Below are positions 38,301 through 51,632 of a stretch of 64,000 bases of DNA, in pieces. The DNA is from Hydractinia symbiolongicarpus. Lineage: Eukaryota; Cnidaria; Hydrozoa; Anthoathecata; Hydractiniidae. Under the pieces are notes generated by a model, which was not told where the DNA came from, ran no database searches, and saw nothing but the letters and a program-made list of their open reading frames with translations. Both the position numbers and the translations under genes were made by a program. Positions within the stretch are counted from its first letter, which is position 1, and each line of letters starts with the position of its first letter. The DNA is taken from the NCBI RefSeq assembly GCF_029227915.1, contig NC_079876.1:1800001-1864000 (forward strand), given 5' to 3'.

Positions 38301-39170
38301 TCCCGTAAATCCCGGGCTTGGCCTGTATAGTCAAAAGTATACAAAGAAAGTACCCAGGGAGTAAACTCATTTCCCGAACGATTTTTTAAATTACTTTTTC
38401 ACCACTAAAACCCATGAGACTTGTAGTTTTTAAAAATGTTTTCATTTTTGATGAGACGCTGAATAAAAGAAGTTTAATCGCCGGAAAACGAAATCCCGCG
38501 TTTTCCCGTAAATCCCGGGCTTGGCCCGTATAGTCAAAAGTATACAAAGAAAGTACCCAGGGAGTAAACTCATTTCCCGAACGATTTTTTATATTATTTT
38601 TTTACCACTAAACGCATGAGACTTGTAGTTTTTAAAAATGTTTTCATATTTGATGGGACGCTGAATAAAAGAAGTTTAATCGCCGGCAAACGAAAATCCG
38701 CGATTTCCCGTAAATCCCGGACTCGGCCCGTATAGACAAAAGTATACAAAGAAAGTACCCAGGGAGTAAACTCATTTCCCGAACGATTTTTTAAATTATT
38801 TTTTCACCACTAAAACGCATGAGACTTGTAGTTTTCAAAAATGTTTTCATTTTTGATGAGACGCTTAATGAAAAAGGTTTAATCGCCGGCAAACGAAATC
38901 CGGCGTTTTCCCGTAAATCCCGGGCTTGGCCCGTATAGTCAAAAGTATACAAAGAAAGTACCCAGGGAGTAAACTCATTTCCCGAACGATTTTTTATATT
39001 ATTTTTTTACCACTAAACGCATGAGACTTGTAGTTTTCAAAAATGTTTTCATTTTTGATGAGACGCTGAATAAAAGAAGTTTAATCGCCGGCAAACGAAA
39101 ACCTGCGATTTCCCGTAAATCCCGGGCTTGGCCCGTATAGTCAAAAGTATACAAAGAAAGTACCCAGGGA
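35395..39170. repeat. HOR region with 16-monomer and 33-monomer copies
   Basis: The interval from about 37180 to 38630 repeats about 33940-35394 at a 3236-bp (16-monomer) shift. Its right part continues as a match to about 31950-32380 at 6676 bp (33 monomers), including the CCCGTATAGACAAAAG variant near 32055 and 38730. The interval therefore carries a mosaic of earlier HOR units. Most monomers are type b or a/b hybrids (TTATATTA with GATGAGACGC). Confidence 0.75.
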
Positions 39171-42100
39171 GTAAACTCATTTCCCGAACGATTTTTTATA
39201 TTTTTTTTTTACCACTAAACGCATGAGACTTGTAGTTTTCAAAAATATTTTCATATTTGATGGGACGCTGAATAAAAGAAGTTTAATCGCTGGCAAACGA
39301 AAACCCGCGATTTTCCGTACATCCTGGACTCAGCCCGTATAGTCAAAAGTATACAAAGAAAGTACCCAGGGAGTAAACTCATTTCCCGAACGATTTTTTA
39401 TATTATTTTTTTACCACTAAACGCATGAGACTTGTAGTTTTCAAAAATGTTTTCATTTTTGATGAGACGCTGAATAAAAGAAGTTTAATCGCCGGCAAAC
39501 GAAAACCTGCGATTTCCCGTAAATCCCGGGCTTGGCCCGTATAGTCAAAAGTATACAAAGAAAGTACCCAGGGAGTAAACTCATTTCCCGAACGATTTTT
39601 TATATTTTTTTTTTACCACTAAACGCATGAGACTTGTAGTTTTCAAAAATATTTTCATATTTGATGGGACGCTGAATAAAAGAAGTTTAATCGCTGGCAA
39701 ACGAAAACCCGCGATTTTCCGTACATCCTGGACTCAGCCCGTATAGTCAAAAGTATACAAAGAAAGTACCCAGGGAGTAAACTCATTTCCCGAACGGTTT
39801 TTTATATTATTTTTTTACCACTAAACGCATGAGACTTGTAGTTTTCAAAAATATTTTCATATTTGATGGGACGCTGAATAAAAGAAGTTTAATCGCTGGC
39901 AAACGAAAACCCGCGATTTCCCGTAAATCCTGGACTCAGCCCGTATAGTCAAAAGTATACAAAGAAAGTACCTAGGGAGTAAACTCATTTCCCGAACGAT
40001 TTTTTATATTATTTTTTTACCACTAAACGCATGAGACTTGTAGTTTTCAAAAATATTTTCATATTTGATGGGACGCTGAATAAAAGAAGTTTAATCGCCG
40101 GCAAACGAAAATCCGCAATTTCCCGTAAATCCCAGACTCGGCCCGTATAGTCAAAAGTATACAAAGAAAGTACCCAGGGAGTAAACTCATTTCCCGAACG
40201 ATTTTGTAAATTATTATATCACCACTAAAACGCATAAGACTTGTAGTTTTCAAAAATGTTTTCATTTTTGATGAGACGCTGAATAAAAGAAGTTTAATCG
40301 CCGGCAAACGAAAACCCGCGATTTCCCGTAAATCCCGGGCTTGGCCCGTATAGTCAAAAGTATACAAAGAAAGTACCCAGGGAGTAAACTCATTTCCCGA
40401 ACGATTTTTTAAATTACTTTTTCACCACTAAAACGCATGAGAATTGTAGTTTTTAAAATTGTTTTCATATTTGATGAGACGCTGAATAAAAGAAGTTTAA
40501 TCGCCGGCAAACGAAATCCCGCGTTTTCCCGTAAATCCCGGGCTTGGCCCGTATAGTCAAAAGTATACAAAGAAAGTACCCAGGGAGTAAACTCATTTCC
40601 CGAACGATTTTTTATATTATTTTTTTACCACTAAACGCATGAGACTTGTAGTTTTTAAAAATGTTTTCATATTTGATGGGACGCTGAATAAAAGAAGTTT
40701 AATCGCCGGCAAACGAAAATCCGCGATTTCCCGTAAATCCCGGACTCGGCCCGTATAGTCAAAAGTATACAAAGAAAGTACCCAGGGAGTAAACTCATTT
40801 CCCGAACGATTTTTTAAATTATTTTTTCACCACTAAAACGCATGAGACTTGTAGTTTTCAAAAATGTTTTCATTTTTGATGAGACGCTTAATGAAAAAGG
40901 TTTAATCGCCGGCAAACGAAATCCCGAGTTTTCCCGTAAATCCCGGGCTTGGCCCGTATAGTCAAAAGTATACAAAGAAAGTACCCAGGGAGTAAACTCA
41001 TTTCCCGAACGATTTTTTATATTATTTTTTTACCACTAAACGCATGAGACTTGTAGTTTTCAAAAATGTTTTCATTTTTGATGAGACGCTGAATAAAAGA
41101 AGTTTAATCGCCGGCAAACGAAAACCTGCGATTTCCCGTAAATCTCGGGCTTGGCCAGTATAGTCAAAAGTATACAAAGAAAGTACCCAGGGAGTAAACT
41201 CATTTCCCGAACGATTTTTTATATTATTTTTTTACCACTAAACGCATGAGACTTGTAGTTTTCAAAAATATTTTCATATTTGATGGGACGCTGAATAAAA
41301 GAAGTTTAATCGCCGGCAAACGAAAATCCGCAATTTCCCGTAAATCCCAGACTCGGCCCGTATAGTCAAAAGTATACAAAGAAAGTACCCAGGGAGTAAA
41401 CTCATTTCCCGAACGATTTTGTAAATTATTTTATCACCACTAAAACGCATAAGACTTGTAGTTTTCAAAAATGTTTTCATTTTTGATGAGACGCTGAATA
41501 AAAGAAGTTTAATCGCCGGCAAACGAAAACCCGCGATTTCCCGTAAATCCCGGGCTTGGCCCGTATAGTCAAAAGTATACAAAGAAAGTACTCAGGGAGT
41601 AAACTCATTTCCCAAACGATTTTTTAAATTACTTTTTCACCACTAAAACGCATGAGAATTGTAGTTTTTAAAAATGTTTTCATATTTGATGAGACGCTGA
41701 ATAAAAGAAGTTTAATCGCCGGCAAACGAAATCCCGCGTTTTCCCGTAAATCCCGGGCTTGGCCCGTATAGTCAAAAATATACAAAGAAAGTACCCAGGG
41801 AGTAAACTCATTTCCCGAACGATTTTTTATATTATTTTTTTACCACTAAACGCATGAGACTTGTAGTTTTTAAAAATGTTTTCATATTTGATGGGACGCT
41901 GAATAAAAGAAGTTTAATCGCCGGCAAACGAAATCCCGCGTTTTCCCGTAAATCCCGGGCTTGGCCCGTATAGTCAAAAGTATACAAAGAAAGTACCCAG
42001 GGAGTAAACTCATTTCCCGAACGATTTTTTATATTATTTTTTTACCACTAAACGCATGAGACTTGTAGTTTTTAAAAATGTTTTCATATTTGATGGGACG

Positions 42101-43900
42101 CTGAATAAAAGAAGTTTAATCGCCGGCAAACGAAAATCCGCGATTTCCCGTAAATCCCGGACTCGGCCCGTATAGTCAAAAGTATACAAAGAAAGTACCC
42201 AGGGAGTAAACTCATTTCCCGAACGATTTTTTAAATTATTTTTTCACGACTAAAACGCATGAGACTTGTAGTTTTCAAAAATGTTTTCATTTTTGATGAG
42301 ACGCTTAATGAAAAAGGTTTAATCGCCGGCAAACGAAATCCCGAGTTTTCCCGTAAATCCCGGGCTTGGCCCGTATAGTCAAAAGTATACAAAGAAAGTA
42401 CCCAGGGAGTAAACTCATTTCCCGAACGATTTTTTATATTATTTTTTTACCACTAAACGCATGAGACTTGTAGTTTTCAAAAATGTTTTCATTTTTGATG
42501 AGACGCTGAATAAAAGAAGTTTAATCGCCGGCAAACGAAAACCTGCGATTTCCCGTAAATCTCGGGCTTGGCCAGTATAGTCAAAAGTATACAAAGAAAG
42601 TACCCAGGGAGTAAACTCATTTCCCGAACGATTTTTTATATTATTTTTTTACCACTAAACGCATGAGACTTGTAGTTTTCAAAAATATTTTCATATTTGA
42701 TGGGACGCTGAATAAAAGAAGTTTAATCGCCGGCAAACGAAAATCCGCAATTTCCCGTAAATCCCAGACTCGGCCCGTATAGTCAAAAGTATACAAAGAA
42801 AGTACCCAGGGAGTAAACTCATTTCCCGAACGATTTTGTAAATTATTTTATCACCACTAAAACGCATAAGACTTGTAGTTTTCAAAAATGTTTTCATTTT
42901 TGATGAGACGCTGAATAAAAGAAGTTTAATCGTCGGCAAACGAAAACCCGCGATTTCCCGTAAATCCCGGGCTTGGCCCGTATAGTCAAAAGTATACAAA
43001 GAAAGTACTCAGGGAGTAAACTCATTTCCCAAACGATTTTTTAAATTACTTTTTCACCACTAAAACGCATGAGAATTGTAGTTTTTAAAAATGTTTTCAT
43101 ATTTGATGAGACGCTGAATAAAAGAAGTTTAATCGCCGGCAAACGAAATCCCGCGTTTTCCCGTAAATCCCGGGCTTGGCCCGTATAGTCAAAAGTATAC
43201 AAAGAAAGTACCCAGGGAGTAAACTCATTTCCCGAACGATTTTTTATATTATTTTTTTACCACTAAACGCATGAGACTTGTAGTTTTTAAAAATGTTTTC
43301 ATATTTGATGGGACGCTGAATAAAAGAAGTTTAATCGCCGGCAAACGAAAATCCGCGATTTCCCGTAAATCCCGGACTCGGCCCGTATAGTCAAAAGTAT
43401 ACAAAGAAAGTACCCAGGGAGTAAACTCATTTCCCGAACGATTTTTTAAATTATTTTTTCACCACTAAAACGCATGAGACTTGTAGTTTTCAAAAATGTT
43501 TTCATTTTTGATGAGACGCTTAATGAAAAAGGTTTAATGGCCGGCAAACGAAATCCCGAGTTTTCCCGTAAATCCCGGGCTTGGCCCGTATAGTCAAAAG
43601 TATACAAAGAAAGTACCCAGGGAGTAAACTCATTTCCCGAACGATTTTTTCTATTATTTTTTTACCACTAAACGCATGAGACTTGTAGTTTTCAAAAATG
43701 TTCTCATTTTTGATGAGACGCTGAATAAAAGAAGTTTAATCGCCGGCAAACGAAAACCTGCGATTTCCCGTAAATCCCGGGCTTGGCCAGTATAGTCAAA
43801 AGTATACAAAGAAAGTACCCAGGGAGTAAACTCATTTCCCGAACGATTTTTTATATTATTTTTTTACCACTAAACGCATGAGACTTGTAGTTTTCAAAAA
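39171..43900. repeat. HOR region with 19-, 6- and 7-monomer offsets
   Basis: The private TTTTGTAAATTATTWTATCACC tract (W = A or T) and its neighbours occur in 309-bp segments starting at 36216, 40059, 41274 and 42691, spaced 19, 6 and 7 monomers. CCGTACATCCTGG at 35878, 39317 and 39721 shows a 17-monomer copy followed by a local two-monomer duplication. ATCCCGAGTTTTCC at 40921, 42339 and 43553 and TTGGCCAGTATAG near 41155, 42572 and 43789 show a 7-mer (1.42 kb) copy followed by a 6-mer. The 7-mer contains one monomer repeated twice (about 41860-42065) that the 6-mer lacks. Confidence 0.78.
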
Positions 43901-46680
43901 TATTTTCATATTTGATGGGACGCTGAATAAAAGAAGTTTAATCGCTGGCAAACGAAAACCAGCGATTTCCCGTAAATCCTGGACTCAGCCCGTGTAGTCA
44001 AAAGTATACAAAGAAAGTACCTAGGGAGTAAACTCATTTCCCGAACGATTTTTTATATTATTTTTTTACCACTAAACGCATGAGACTTGTAGTTTTCAAA
44101 AATGTTTTCATTTTTGATGAGACGCTTAATGAAAGAGGTTTAATCGCCGGCAAACTAAATCCCGCGTTTTCCTGTAAATCCGGGGCTTGGCCCGTATAGT
44201 CGAATGTATACAAAGAAAGTACCCAGGGAGTAAACTCATTTCCCGAACGATTTTTTAAATTTTTTTTTCACCACTAAAACGCATGAGACTTGTAGTTTTC
44301 AAAAATGTTTTCATTTTTCATGAGACGCTTAATGAAAGAGGTTTAATCGCCGGAAAACGAAAACCCGCGATTTCCCGTAAATCCAGGGCTTGGCCCGTAT
44401 AGTCGAATGTATACAAAGAAAGTACCCTGTGAGTAAACTCATTTCCAGAACGATTTTTTAAATTATTTTTTCACCACTAAAACGCATAAGACTTGTAGTT
44501 TTTAAAAATGTTTTCATTTTTGATGAGACGCTGAATAAAAGAAGTTTAATCGCCGGCAAACGAAAACCCGCGATTTCCCGTAAATCCTGGACTCAGCCCG
44601 TATAGTCAAAAGTATACAAAGAAAGTACCCAGGGCGTAAACTCATTTCCCGAACGATTTTTTAAATTACTTTTTCAACACTAAAACGCATGAGACATGTA
44701 GTTTTTAAAAATGTTTTCATTTTTGATGAGACGCTGAATAAAAGAAGTTTAATCGCCGGCAAACGAAATCCCGCGTTTTCCCGTAAATCCCGGGCTTGGC
44801 CCGTATAGTCAAAAGTATACAAAGAAAGTACCTAGGGAGTAAACTCATTTCCCGAACGATTTTTTATATTATTTTTTTACCACTAAACGCATGAGACTTG
44901 TAGTTTTCAAAAATATTTTCATATTTGATGGGACGCTGAATAAAAGAAGTTTAATCGCCGGCAAACGAAAATCCGCGATTTTCCGTAAATCCCAGACTCG
45001 GCCCGTATAGTCAAAAGTATACAAAGAAAGTACCCAGGGAGTAAACACATTTCCCGAACGATTTTTTAAATTACTTTTTCACCACTAAAACGCATGAGAC
45101 TTGTAGTTTTTAAAAATGTTTTCATTTTTGATGAGACGCTTAATGAAAGAGGTTTAATCGCCGGCAAACTAAATCCCGCGTTTTCCCGTAAATCCGGGGC
45201 TTGGCCCGTATAGTCGAATGTATACAAAGAAAGTACCCAGGGAGTAAACTCATTTCCCGAACGATTATTTAAATTTTTTTTTCACCACTAAAACGCATGA
45301 GACTTGTAGTTTTCAAAAATGTTTTCATTTTTCATGAGACGCTTAATGAAAGAAGTTTAATCGCCGGAAAACGAAAACCCGCGATTTCCCGTAAATCCCT
45401 GGCTTGGCCCGTATAGTCGAATGTATACAAAGAAAGTACCCTGTGCGTAAACTCATTTCCAGAACGATTTTTTAAATTATTTTTTCACCACTAAAACGCA
45501 TTAGACTTGTAGTTTTTAAAAATGTTTTCATTTTTGATGAGACGCTGAATAAAAGAAGTTTAATCGCCGGCAAACGAAAACCCGCGATTTCCCGTAAATC
45601 CTGGACTCAGCCCGTATAGTCAAAAGTATACAAAGAAAGTACCCAGGGAGTAAACTCTTTTCCCGAACGATTTTTTATATTATTTTTTTAACACTAAACG
45701 CATGAGACTTGTAGTTTTCAAAAATATTTTCATATTTGATGGGACGCTGAATAAAAGAAGTTTAATCGCCGGCAAACGAAAATCCGCAATTTTCCGTAAA
45801 TCCCAGACTCGGCCCGTATAGTCAAAAGTATACAAAGAAAGTACCCAGGGAGTAAACTCATTTCCCGAACGATTTTTTAAATTATTTTATCACCACTAAA
45901 ACGCATGAGACTTGTAGTTTTCAAAAATGTTTTCATTTTTGATGAGACGCTTAATGAAAGAGGTTTAATCGCCGGCAAACTAAATCCCGCGTTTTCCCGT
46001 AAATCCGGGGCTTGGCCCGTATAGTCGAATGTATACAAAGAAAGTACCCAGGGAGTAAACTCATTTCCCGAACGATTATTTAAATTTTTTTTTCACCACT
46101 AAAACGCATGAGACTTGTAGTTTTCAAAAATGTTTTCATTTTTCATGAGACGCTTAATGAAAGAAGTTTAATCGCCGGAAAACGAAAACCCGCGATTTCC
46201 CGTAAATCCCGGGCTTGGCCCGTATAGTCGAATGTATACAAAGAAAGTACCCTGTGAGTAAACTCATTTCCAGAACGATTTTTTAAATTATTTTTTCACC
46301 ACTAAAACGCATAAGACTTGTAGTTTTTAAAAATGTTTTCATTTTTGATGAGACGCTGAATAAAAGAAGTTTAATCGCCGGCAAACGAAAATCCGCAATT
46401 TTCCGTAAATCCCAGACTCGGCCCGTATAGTCAAAAGTATACAAAGAAAGTACCCAGGGAGTAAACTCATTTCCCGAACGATTTTTTAAATTATTTTATC
46501 ACCACTAAAACGCATGAGATTTGTAGTTTTCAAAAATGTTTTCATTTTTGATGAGACGCTTAATGAAAGAGGTTTAATCGCCGGCAAACTAAATCCCGCG
46601 TTTTCCCGTAAATCCGGGGCTTGGCCCGTATAGTCGAATGTATACAAAGAAAGTACCCAGGGAGTAAACTCATTTCCCGA
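43901..46680. repeat. Mosaic region related to the 15-mer unit
   Basis: The variant GGCAAACTAAATCCCGCG occurs at 44149, 45163, 45974 and 46583, spaced 5, 4 and 3 monomers. It also lies in the 15-mer copies at 26741 and near 29782. Monomer order here (CCGGGGCTTGG, CCCTGTGAG, TGGACTCAG, then type b with GATTTTCCGTAAAT) follows the 15-mer right half but with more private changes: GTAAACACATTT near 45043, CACATGTAG-like changes near 44693, GCATTAGAC near 45499 and ACTCTTTTCCC near 45655. Unit size shrinks from left to right, as successive deletions of a monomer would give. Confidence 0.72.
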
Positions 46681-47999
46681 ACGATTTTTTAACTTACTTT
46701 TTCACCACTAAAACGCATGAGACTTGTAGTTTTTAAAAATGTTTTCATTTTTGATGAGACGCTGAATAAAAGAAGTTTAATCGCCGGCAAACGAAATCCC
46801 GCGTTTTCCCGTAAATCCCGGGCTTGACCCGTATAGTCAAAAGTATACAAAGAAAGTACCCAGGGAGTAAACTCATTTCCCGAACGATTTTTTATATTAA
46901 TTTTTTACCACTAAACGCATGAGACTTGTAGTTTTTAAAAATGTTTTCATATTTAATGGGACGCTGAATAAAAGAAGTTTAATCGCCGGCAAACGAAAAT
47001 CCGCGATTTCCCGTAAATCCCGGACTCGGCCCGTATAGTCAAAAGTATACAAAGAAAGTACCCAGGGAATAAACTCATTTCCCGAACGATTTTTTAAATT
47101 ATTTTTTCACCACTAAAACGCATGAGACTTGTAGTTTTCAAAAATGTTTTCATTTTTGATGAGACGCCTAATGAAAAAGATTTAATCGCCGGCAAACGAA
47201 ATCCCGCGTTTTCCCGTAAATCCCGGGCTTGGCCCGTATAGTCAAAAGTATACAAAGAAAGTACCCAGGGAGTAAACTCATTTCCCGAACGATTTTTTAT
47301 ATTATTTTTTAACCACTAAATGCATGAGACTTGTAGTTTTCAAAAATGTTTTCATTTTTGATGAGACGCTGAATAAAAGAAGTTTAATCTCCGGCAAACG
47401 AAAACCTGCGATTTCCCGTAAATCCCGGGCTTGGCCCGTATAGTCAAAAGTATACAAAGAAAGTACCCAGGGAGGTAACTCATTTCCCGAACGATTTTTT
47501 ATATTATTTTTTTACCACTAAACGCATGAGACTTGTAGTTTTCAAAAATATTTTCATATTTGATGGGACGCTGAATAAAAGAAGTTTAATTGCCGGCAAA
47601 CGAAAACCCGCGATTTCCCGTAAATCCTGGACTCAGCCCGTATAGTCAAAAGTATACAAAGAAAGTACCTAGGGAGTAAACTCATTTCCCGAACGATTTT
47701 TTATATTATTTTTTTACCACTAAACGCATGAGACTTGTAGTTTTCAAAAATATTTTCATATTTGATGGGACGCTGAATAAAAGAAGTTTAATCGCCGGCA
47801 AACGAAAATCCGCGATTCCCCGTAAATCCCGGATTCGGCCCGTATAGTCAAAAGTATACAAAGAAAGTACCCAGGGAGTAAACTCATTTCCCGAACGATT
47901 TTTTAAATTAGTTTTTCACCACTAAAACGCATGAGACTTGTAGTTTTCAAAAATGTTTTCATTTTTGATGAGACGCTTAATGAAAGAGGTTTAATCGCC
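46681..47999. repeat. Dispersed copy of the 30.3-31.6 kb segment
   Basis: TTTTTAACTTAC at 46691, followed by a type b monomer, AAAAAGATTTAATCG near 47172, TTTAATCTCCGGC near 47384 and GGGAGGTAACTC near 47472, reproduces the order seen from 30296 to 31076. The two stretches are the same length within two bases and lie about 16.4 kb (81 monomers) apart. Intervening blocks have other orders, so this looks like transfer between distant parts of the array or survival of an old large unit. Small private changes (CATATTTAATGGG near 46949, GGGAATAAACTC near 47066, ACTAAATGCATG near 47317) show later divergence. Confidence 0.72.
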
Positions 48000-50900
48000 G
48001 GCAAACTAAATCCCGCGTTTTCCCGTAAATCCGGGGCTTGGCCCGTATAGTCGAATGTATACAAAGAAAGTACGCAGGGAGTAAACTCATTTCCCGAACG
48101 ATTTTTTAAATTTTTTTTTCACCACTAAAACGCATGAGACTTGTAGTTTTCAAAAATGTTTTCATTTTTCATGAGACGCTTAATGAAAGAGGTTTAATCG
48201 CCGGAAAACGAAAACCCGCGATTTCCCGTAAATCCCGGGCTTGGCCCGTATAGTCGAATGTATACAAAGAAAGTACCCTGTGAGTAAACTCATTTCCAGA
48301 ACGATTTTTTAAATTATTTTTTCACCACTAAAACGCATAAGACTTGTAGTTTTAAAAAATGTTTTCATTTTTGATGAGACGCTGAATAAAAGAAGTTTAA
48401 TCGCCGGCAAACGAAAACCCGCGATTTCCCGTAAATCCTGGACTCAGCCCGTATAGTCAAAAGTATACAAAGAAAGTACCTAGGGAGTAAACTCATTTCC
48501 CAAACGATTTTTTAAATTATTATTTCACCACTAAAACGCATGAGACTTGTAGTTTTCAAGAATGTTTTCATTTTTGATGAGACGCTGAATAAAAGCAGTA
48601 TAATCGCCGGCAAACGAAAACCCGCGATTTCCCGTAAATCCCGGGCTTGGCACGTATAGTCGAATGTATACAAAGAAAGTACCCTGTGAGTAAACTTATT
48701 TCCAGAACGATTTTTTAAATTATTTTTTCACCACTAAAACGCAAAAGACTTGTAGTTTTTAAAAATGTTTTCATTTTTGATAAGACGCTGAATAAAAGAA
48801 GTTCAATCGCCGGCAAACTAAAACCCACGATTTCCCGTAAATCCCGGCTTGGCCCGTATAGTCAAAAGTATACAAAGAAAGTACCCAGGGAGTAAACTCA
48901 TTTCCCGAACGAATTTTTATATTATTTTTTTACCACTAAACGCATGAGACTTGTAGTTTTCAAAAATATTTTCATATTTGATGGGACGCTGAATAAAAGA
49001 AGTTTAATCGCCGGCAAACGAAAACCCGCGATTTCCCGTAAATCCTGGACTCAGCCCGTATAGTCAAAAGTATACAAAGAAAGTACCTACGGAGTAAACT
49101 CATTTCCCGAACGATTTTTTATATTATTTTTTTACCACTAAACGCATGAGACTTGTAGTTTTCAAAAATATTTTCATATTTGATGGGACGCTGAATAAAA
49201 GAAGTTTAATCGCCGGCAAACGAAAATCCGCGATTTCCCGTAAATCCCAGACCCGGCCCGTATAGTCAAAAGTATACAAAGAAAGTACCCAGGGAGTAAA
49301 CTCATTTCCCGAACGATTTTGTAAATTATTTTATCACCACTAAACGCATGAGACTTGTAGTTTTCAAAAATATTTTCATATTTGATGGGACGCTGAATAA
49401 AAGAAGTTTAATCGCCGGCAAACGAAAACCCGCGATTTCCCGTAAATCCTGGACTCAGCCCGTATAGTCAAAAGTATACAAAGAAAGTACCTACGGAGTA
49501 AACTCATTTTCCGAACGATTTTTTATATTATTTTTTTACCACTAAACGCATGAGACTTGTAGTTTTCAAAAATATTTTCATATTTGATGGGACGCTGAAT
49601 AAAAGAGGTTTAATCGCCGGCAAACTAAATCCCGCGTTTTCCCGTAAATCCGGGGCTTGGCCCGTATAGTCGAATGTATACAAAGAAAGTACGCAGGGAG
49701 TAAACTCATTTCCCGAACGATTTTTTAAATTTTTTTTTCACCACTAAAACGCATGAGACTTGTAGTTTTCAAAAATGTTTTCATTTTTCATGAGACGCTT
49801 AATGAAAGAGGTTTAATCGCCGGAAAACGAAAACCCGCGATTTCCCGTAAATCCCGGGCTTGGCCCGTATAGTCGAATGTATACAAAGAAAGTACCCTGT
49901 GAGTAAACTCATTTCCAGAACGATTTTTTAAATTATTTTTTCACCACTAAAACGCATAAGACTTGTAGTTTTTAAAAATGTTTTCATTTTTGATGAGACG
50001 CTGAATAAAAGAAGTTTAATCGCCGGCAAACGAAAACCCGCGATTTCCCGTAAATCCTGGACTCAGCCCGTATAGTCAAAAGTATACAAAGAAAGTACCT
50101 AGGGAGTAAACTCATTTCCCAAACGATTTTTTAAATTATTATTTCACCACTAAAACGCATGAGACTTGTAGTTTTCAAGAATGTTTTCATTTTTGATGAG
50201 ACGCTGAATAAAAGCAGTATAATCGCCGGCAAACGAAAACCCGCGATTTCCCGTAAATCCCGGGCTTGGCACGTATAGTCGAATGTATACAAAGAAAGTA
50301 CCCTGTGAGTAAACTTATTTCCAGAACGATTTTTTAAATTATTTTTTCACCACTAAAACGCAAAAGACTTGTAGTTTTTAAAAATGTTTTCATTTTTGAT
50401 AAGACGCTGAATAAAAGAAGTTCAATCGCCGGCAAACTAAAACCCACGATTTCCCGTAAATCCCGGCTTGGCCCGTATAGTCAAAAGTATACAAAGAAAG
50501 TACCCAGGGAGTAAACTCATTTCCCGAACGATTTTTTATATTATTTTTTTACCACTAAACGCATGAGACTTGTAGTTTTCAAAAATATTTTCATATTTGA
50601 TGGGACGCTGAATAAAAGAAGTTTAATCGCCGGCAAACGAAAACCCGCGATTTCCCGTAAATCCTGGACTCAGCCCATATAGTCAAAAGTATACAAAGAA
50701 AGTACCTACGGAGTAAACTCATTTCCCGAACGATTTTTTATATTATTTTTTTACCACTAAACGCATGAGACTTGTAGTTTTCAAAAATATTTTCATATTT
50801 GATGGGACGCTGAATAAAAGAAGTTTAATCGCCGGCAAACGAAAATCCGCGATTTCCCGTAAATCCCAGACTCGGCCCGTATAGTCAAAAGTATACAAAG

Positions 50901-51632
50901 AAAGTACCCAGGGAGTAAACTCATTTCCCGAACGATTTTGTAAATTATTTTATCACCACTAAAACGCATGAGACTTGTAGTTTTCAAAAATGTTTTCATT
51001 TTTGATGAGACGCTTAATGAAAGAGGTTTAATCGCCGGCAAACTAAATCCAGCGTTTTCCCGTAAATCCGGGGCTTAGCCCGTATAGTCAAATGTATACA
51101 AAGAAAGTACCCAGGGAGTAAACTCATTTCCCGAGCGATTTTTTAAATTTTTTTTTCACCACTAAATTGCATGAGACTTGTAGTTTTCAAAAATGTTTTC
51201 ATTTTTCATGAGACGCTTAATGAAAGAGGTTTAATCGCCGGAAAACGAAAACCCGCGATTTCCCGTAAATCCCGGGCTTGGCCCGTATAGTCGAATGTAT
51301 ACAAAGAAAGTACCCTGTGAGTAAACTCATTTCCAGAACGATTTTTTAAATTATTTTTTCACCACTAAAACGTATAAGACTTGTAGTTTTTAAAAATGTT
51401 TTCATTTTTGATGAGACGCTGAATTAAAGAAGTTTAATCGCCGGCAAACGAAAACCCGCGATTTCCCGTAAATCCTGGACTCAGCCCGTATAGTCAAAAG
51501 TATACAAAGAAAGTACCTAGGGAGTAAACTCATTTCCCGAACGATTTTTTAAATTATTATTTCACCACTAAAACGCAAAAGACTTGTAGTTTTCAAGAAT
51601 GTTTTCATTTTTGATGAGACGCTGAATAAAAG
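48000..51632. repeat. 8-mer then 7-mer HOR units (1,619 and 1,418 bp)
   Basis: GGCAAACTAAATCC occurs at 48000, 49619 and 51037, and GTACGCAGGGAG near 48071 and 49690, giving units of eight and seven monomers. Each holds a GCAGTATAATCG monomer (48596, 50215, 51633) with the TCAAGAATG left arm, then a monomer with CGCAAAAGAC and GATAAGACGC. The first unit has an internal two-monomer duplication: CCTACGGAG occurs at 49086 and 49490, 404 bp apart, while the next unit has it once, near 50705. This explains the different lengths. Confidence 0.8.

Noticed and set aside
31360-43000. 102-codon open frames on the minus strand at 31360, 34800, 36216, 38036, 40059, 41274 and 42691
   Set aside because: Each spans about 1.5 monomers and recurs only because the HOR unit recurs. 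The lengthening comes from a stop-free variant in the TTTTGTAAATT monomer. The predicted sequences are low-information translations of the satellite; nothing suggests expression.
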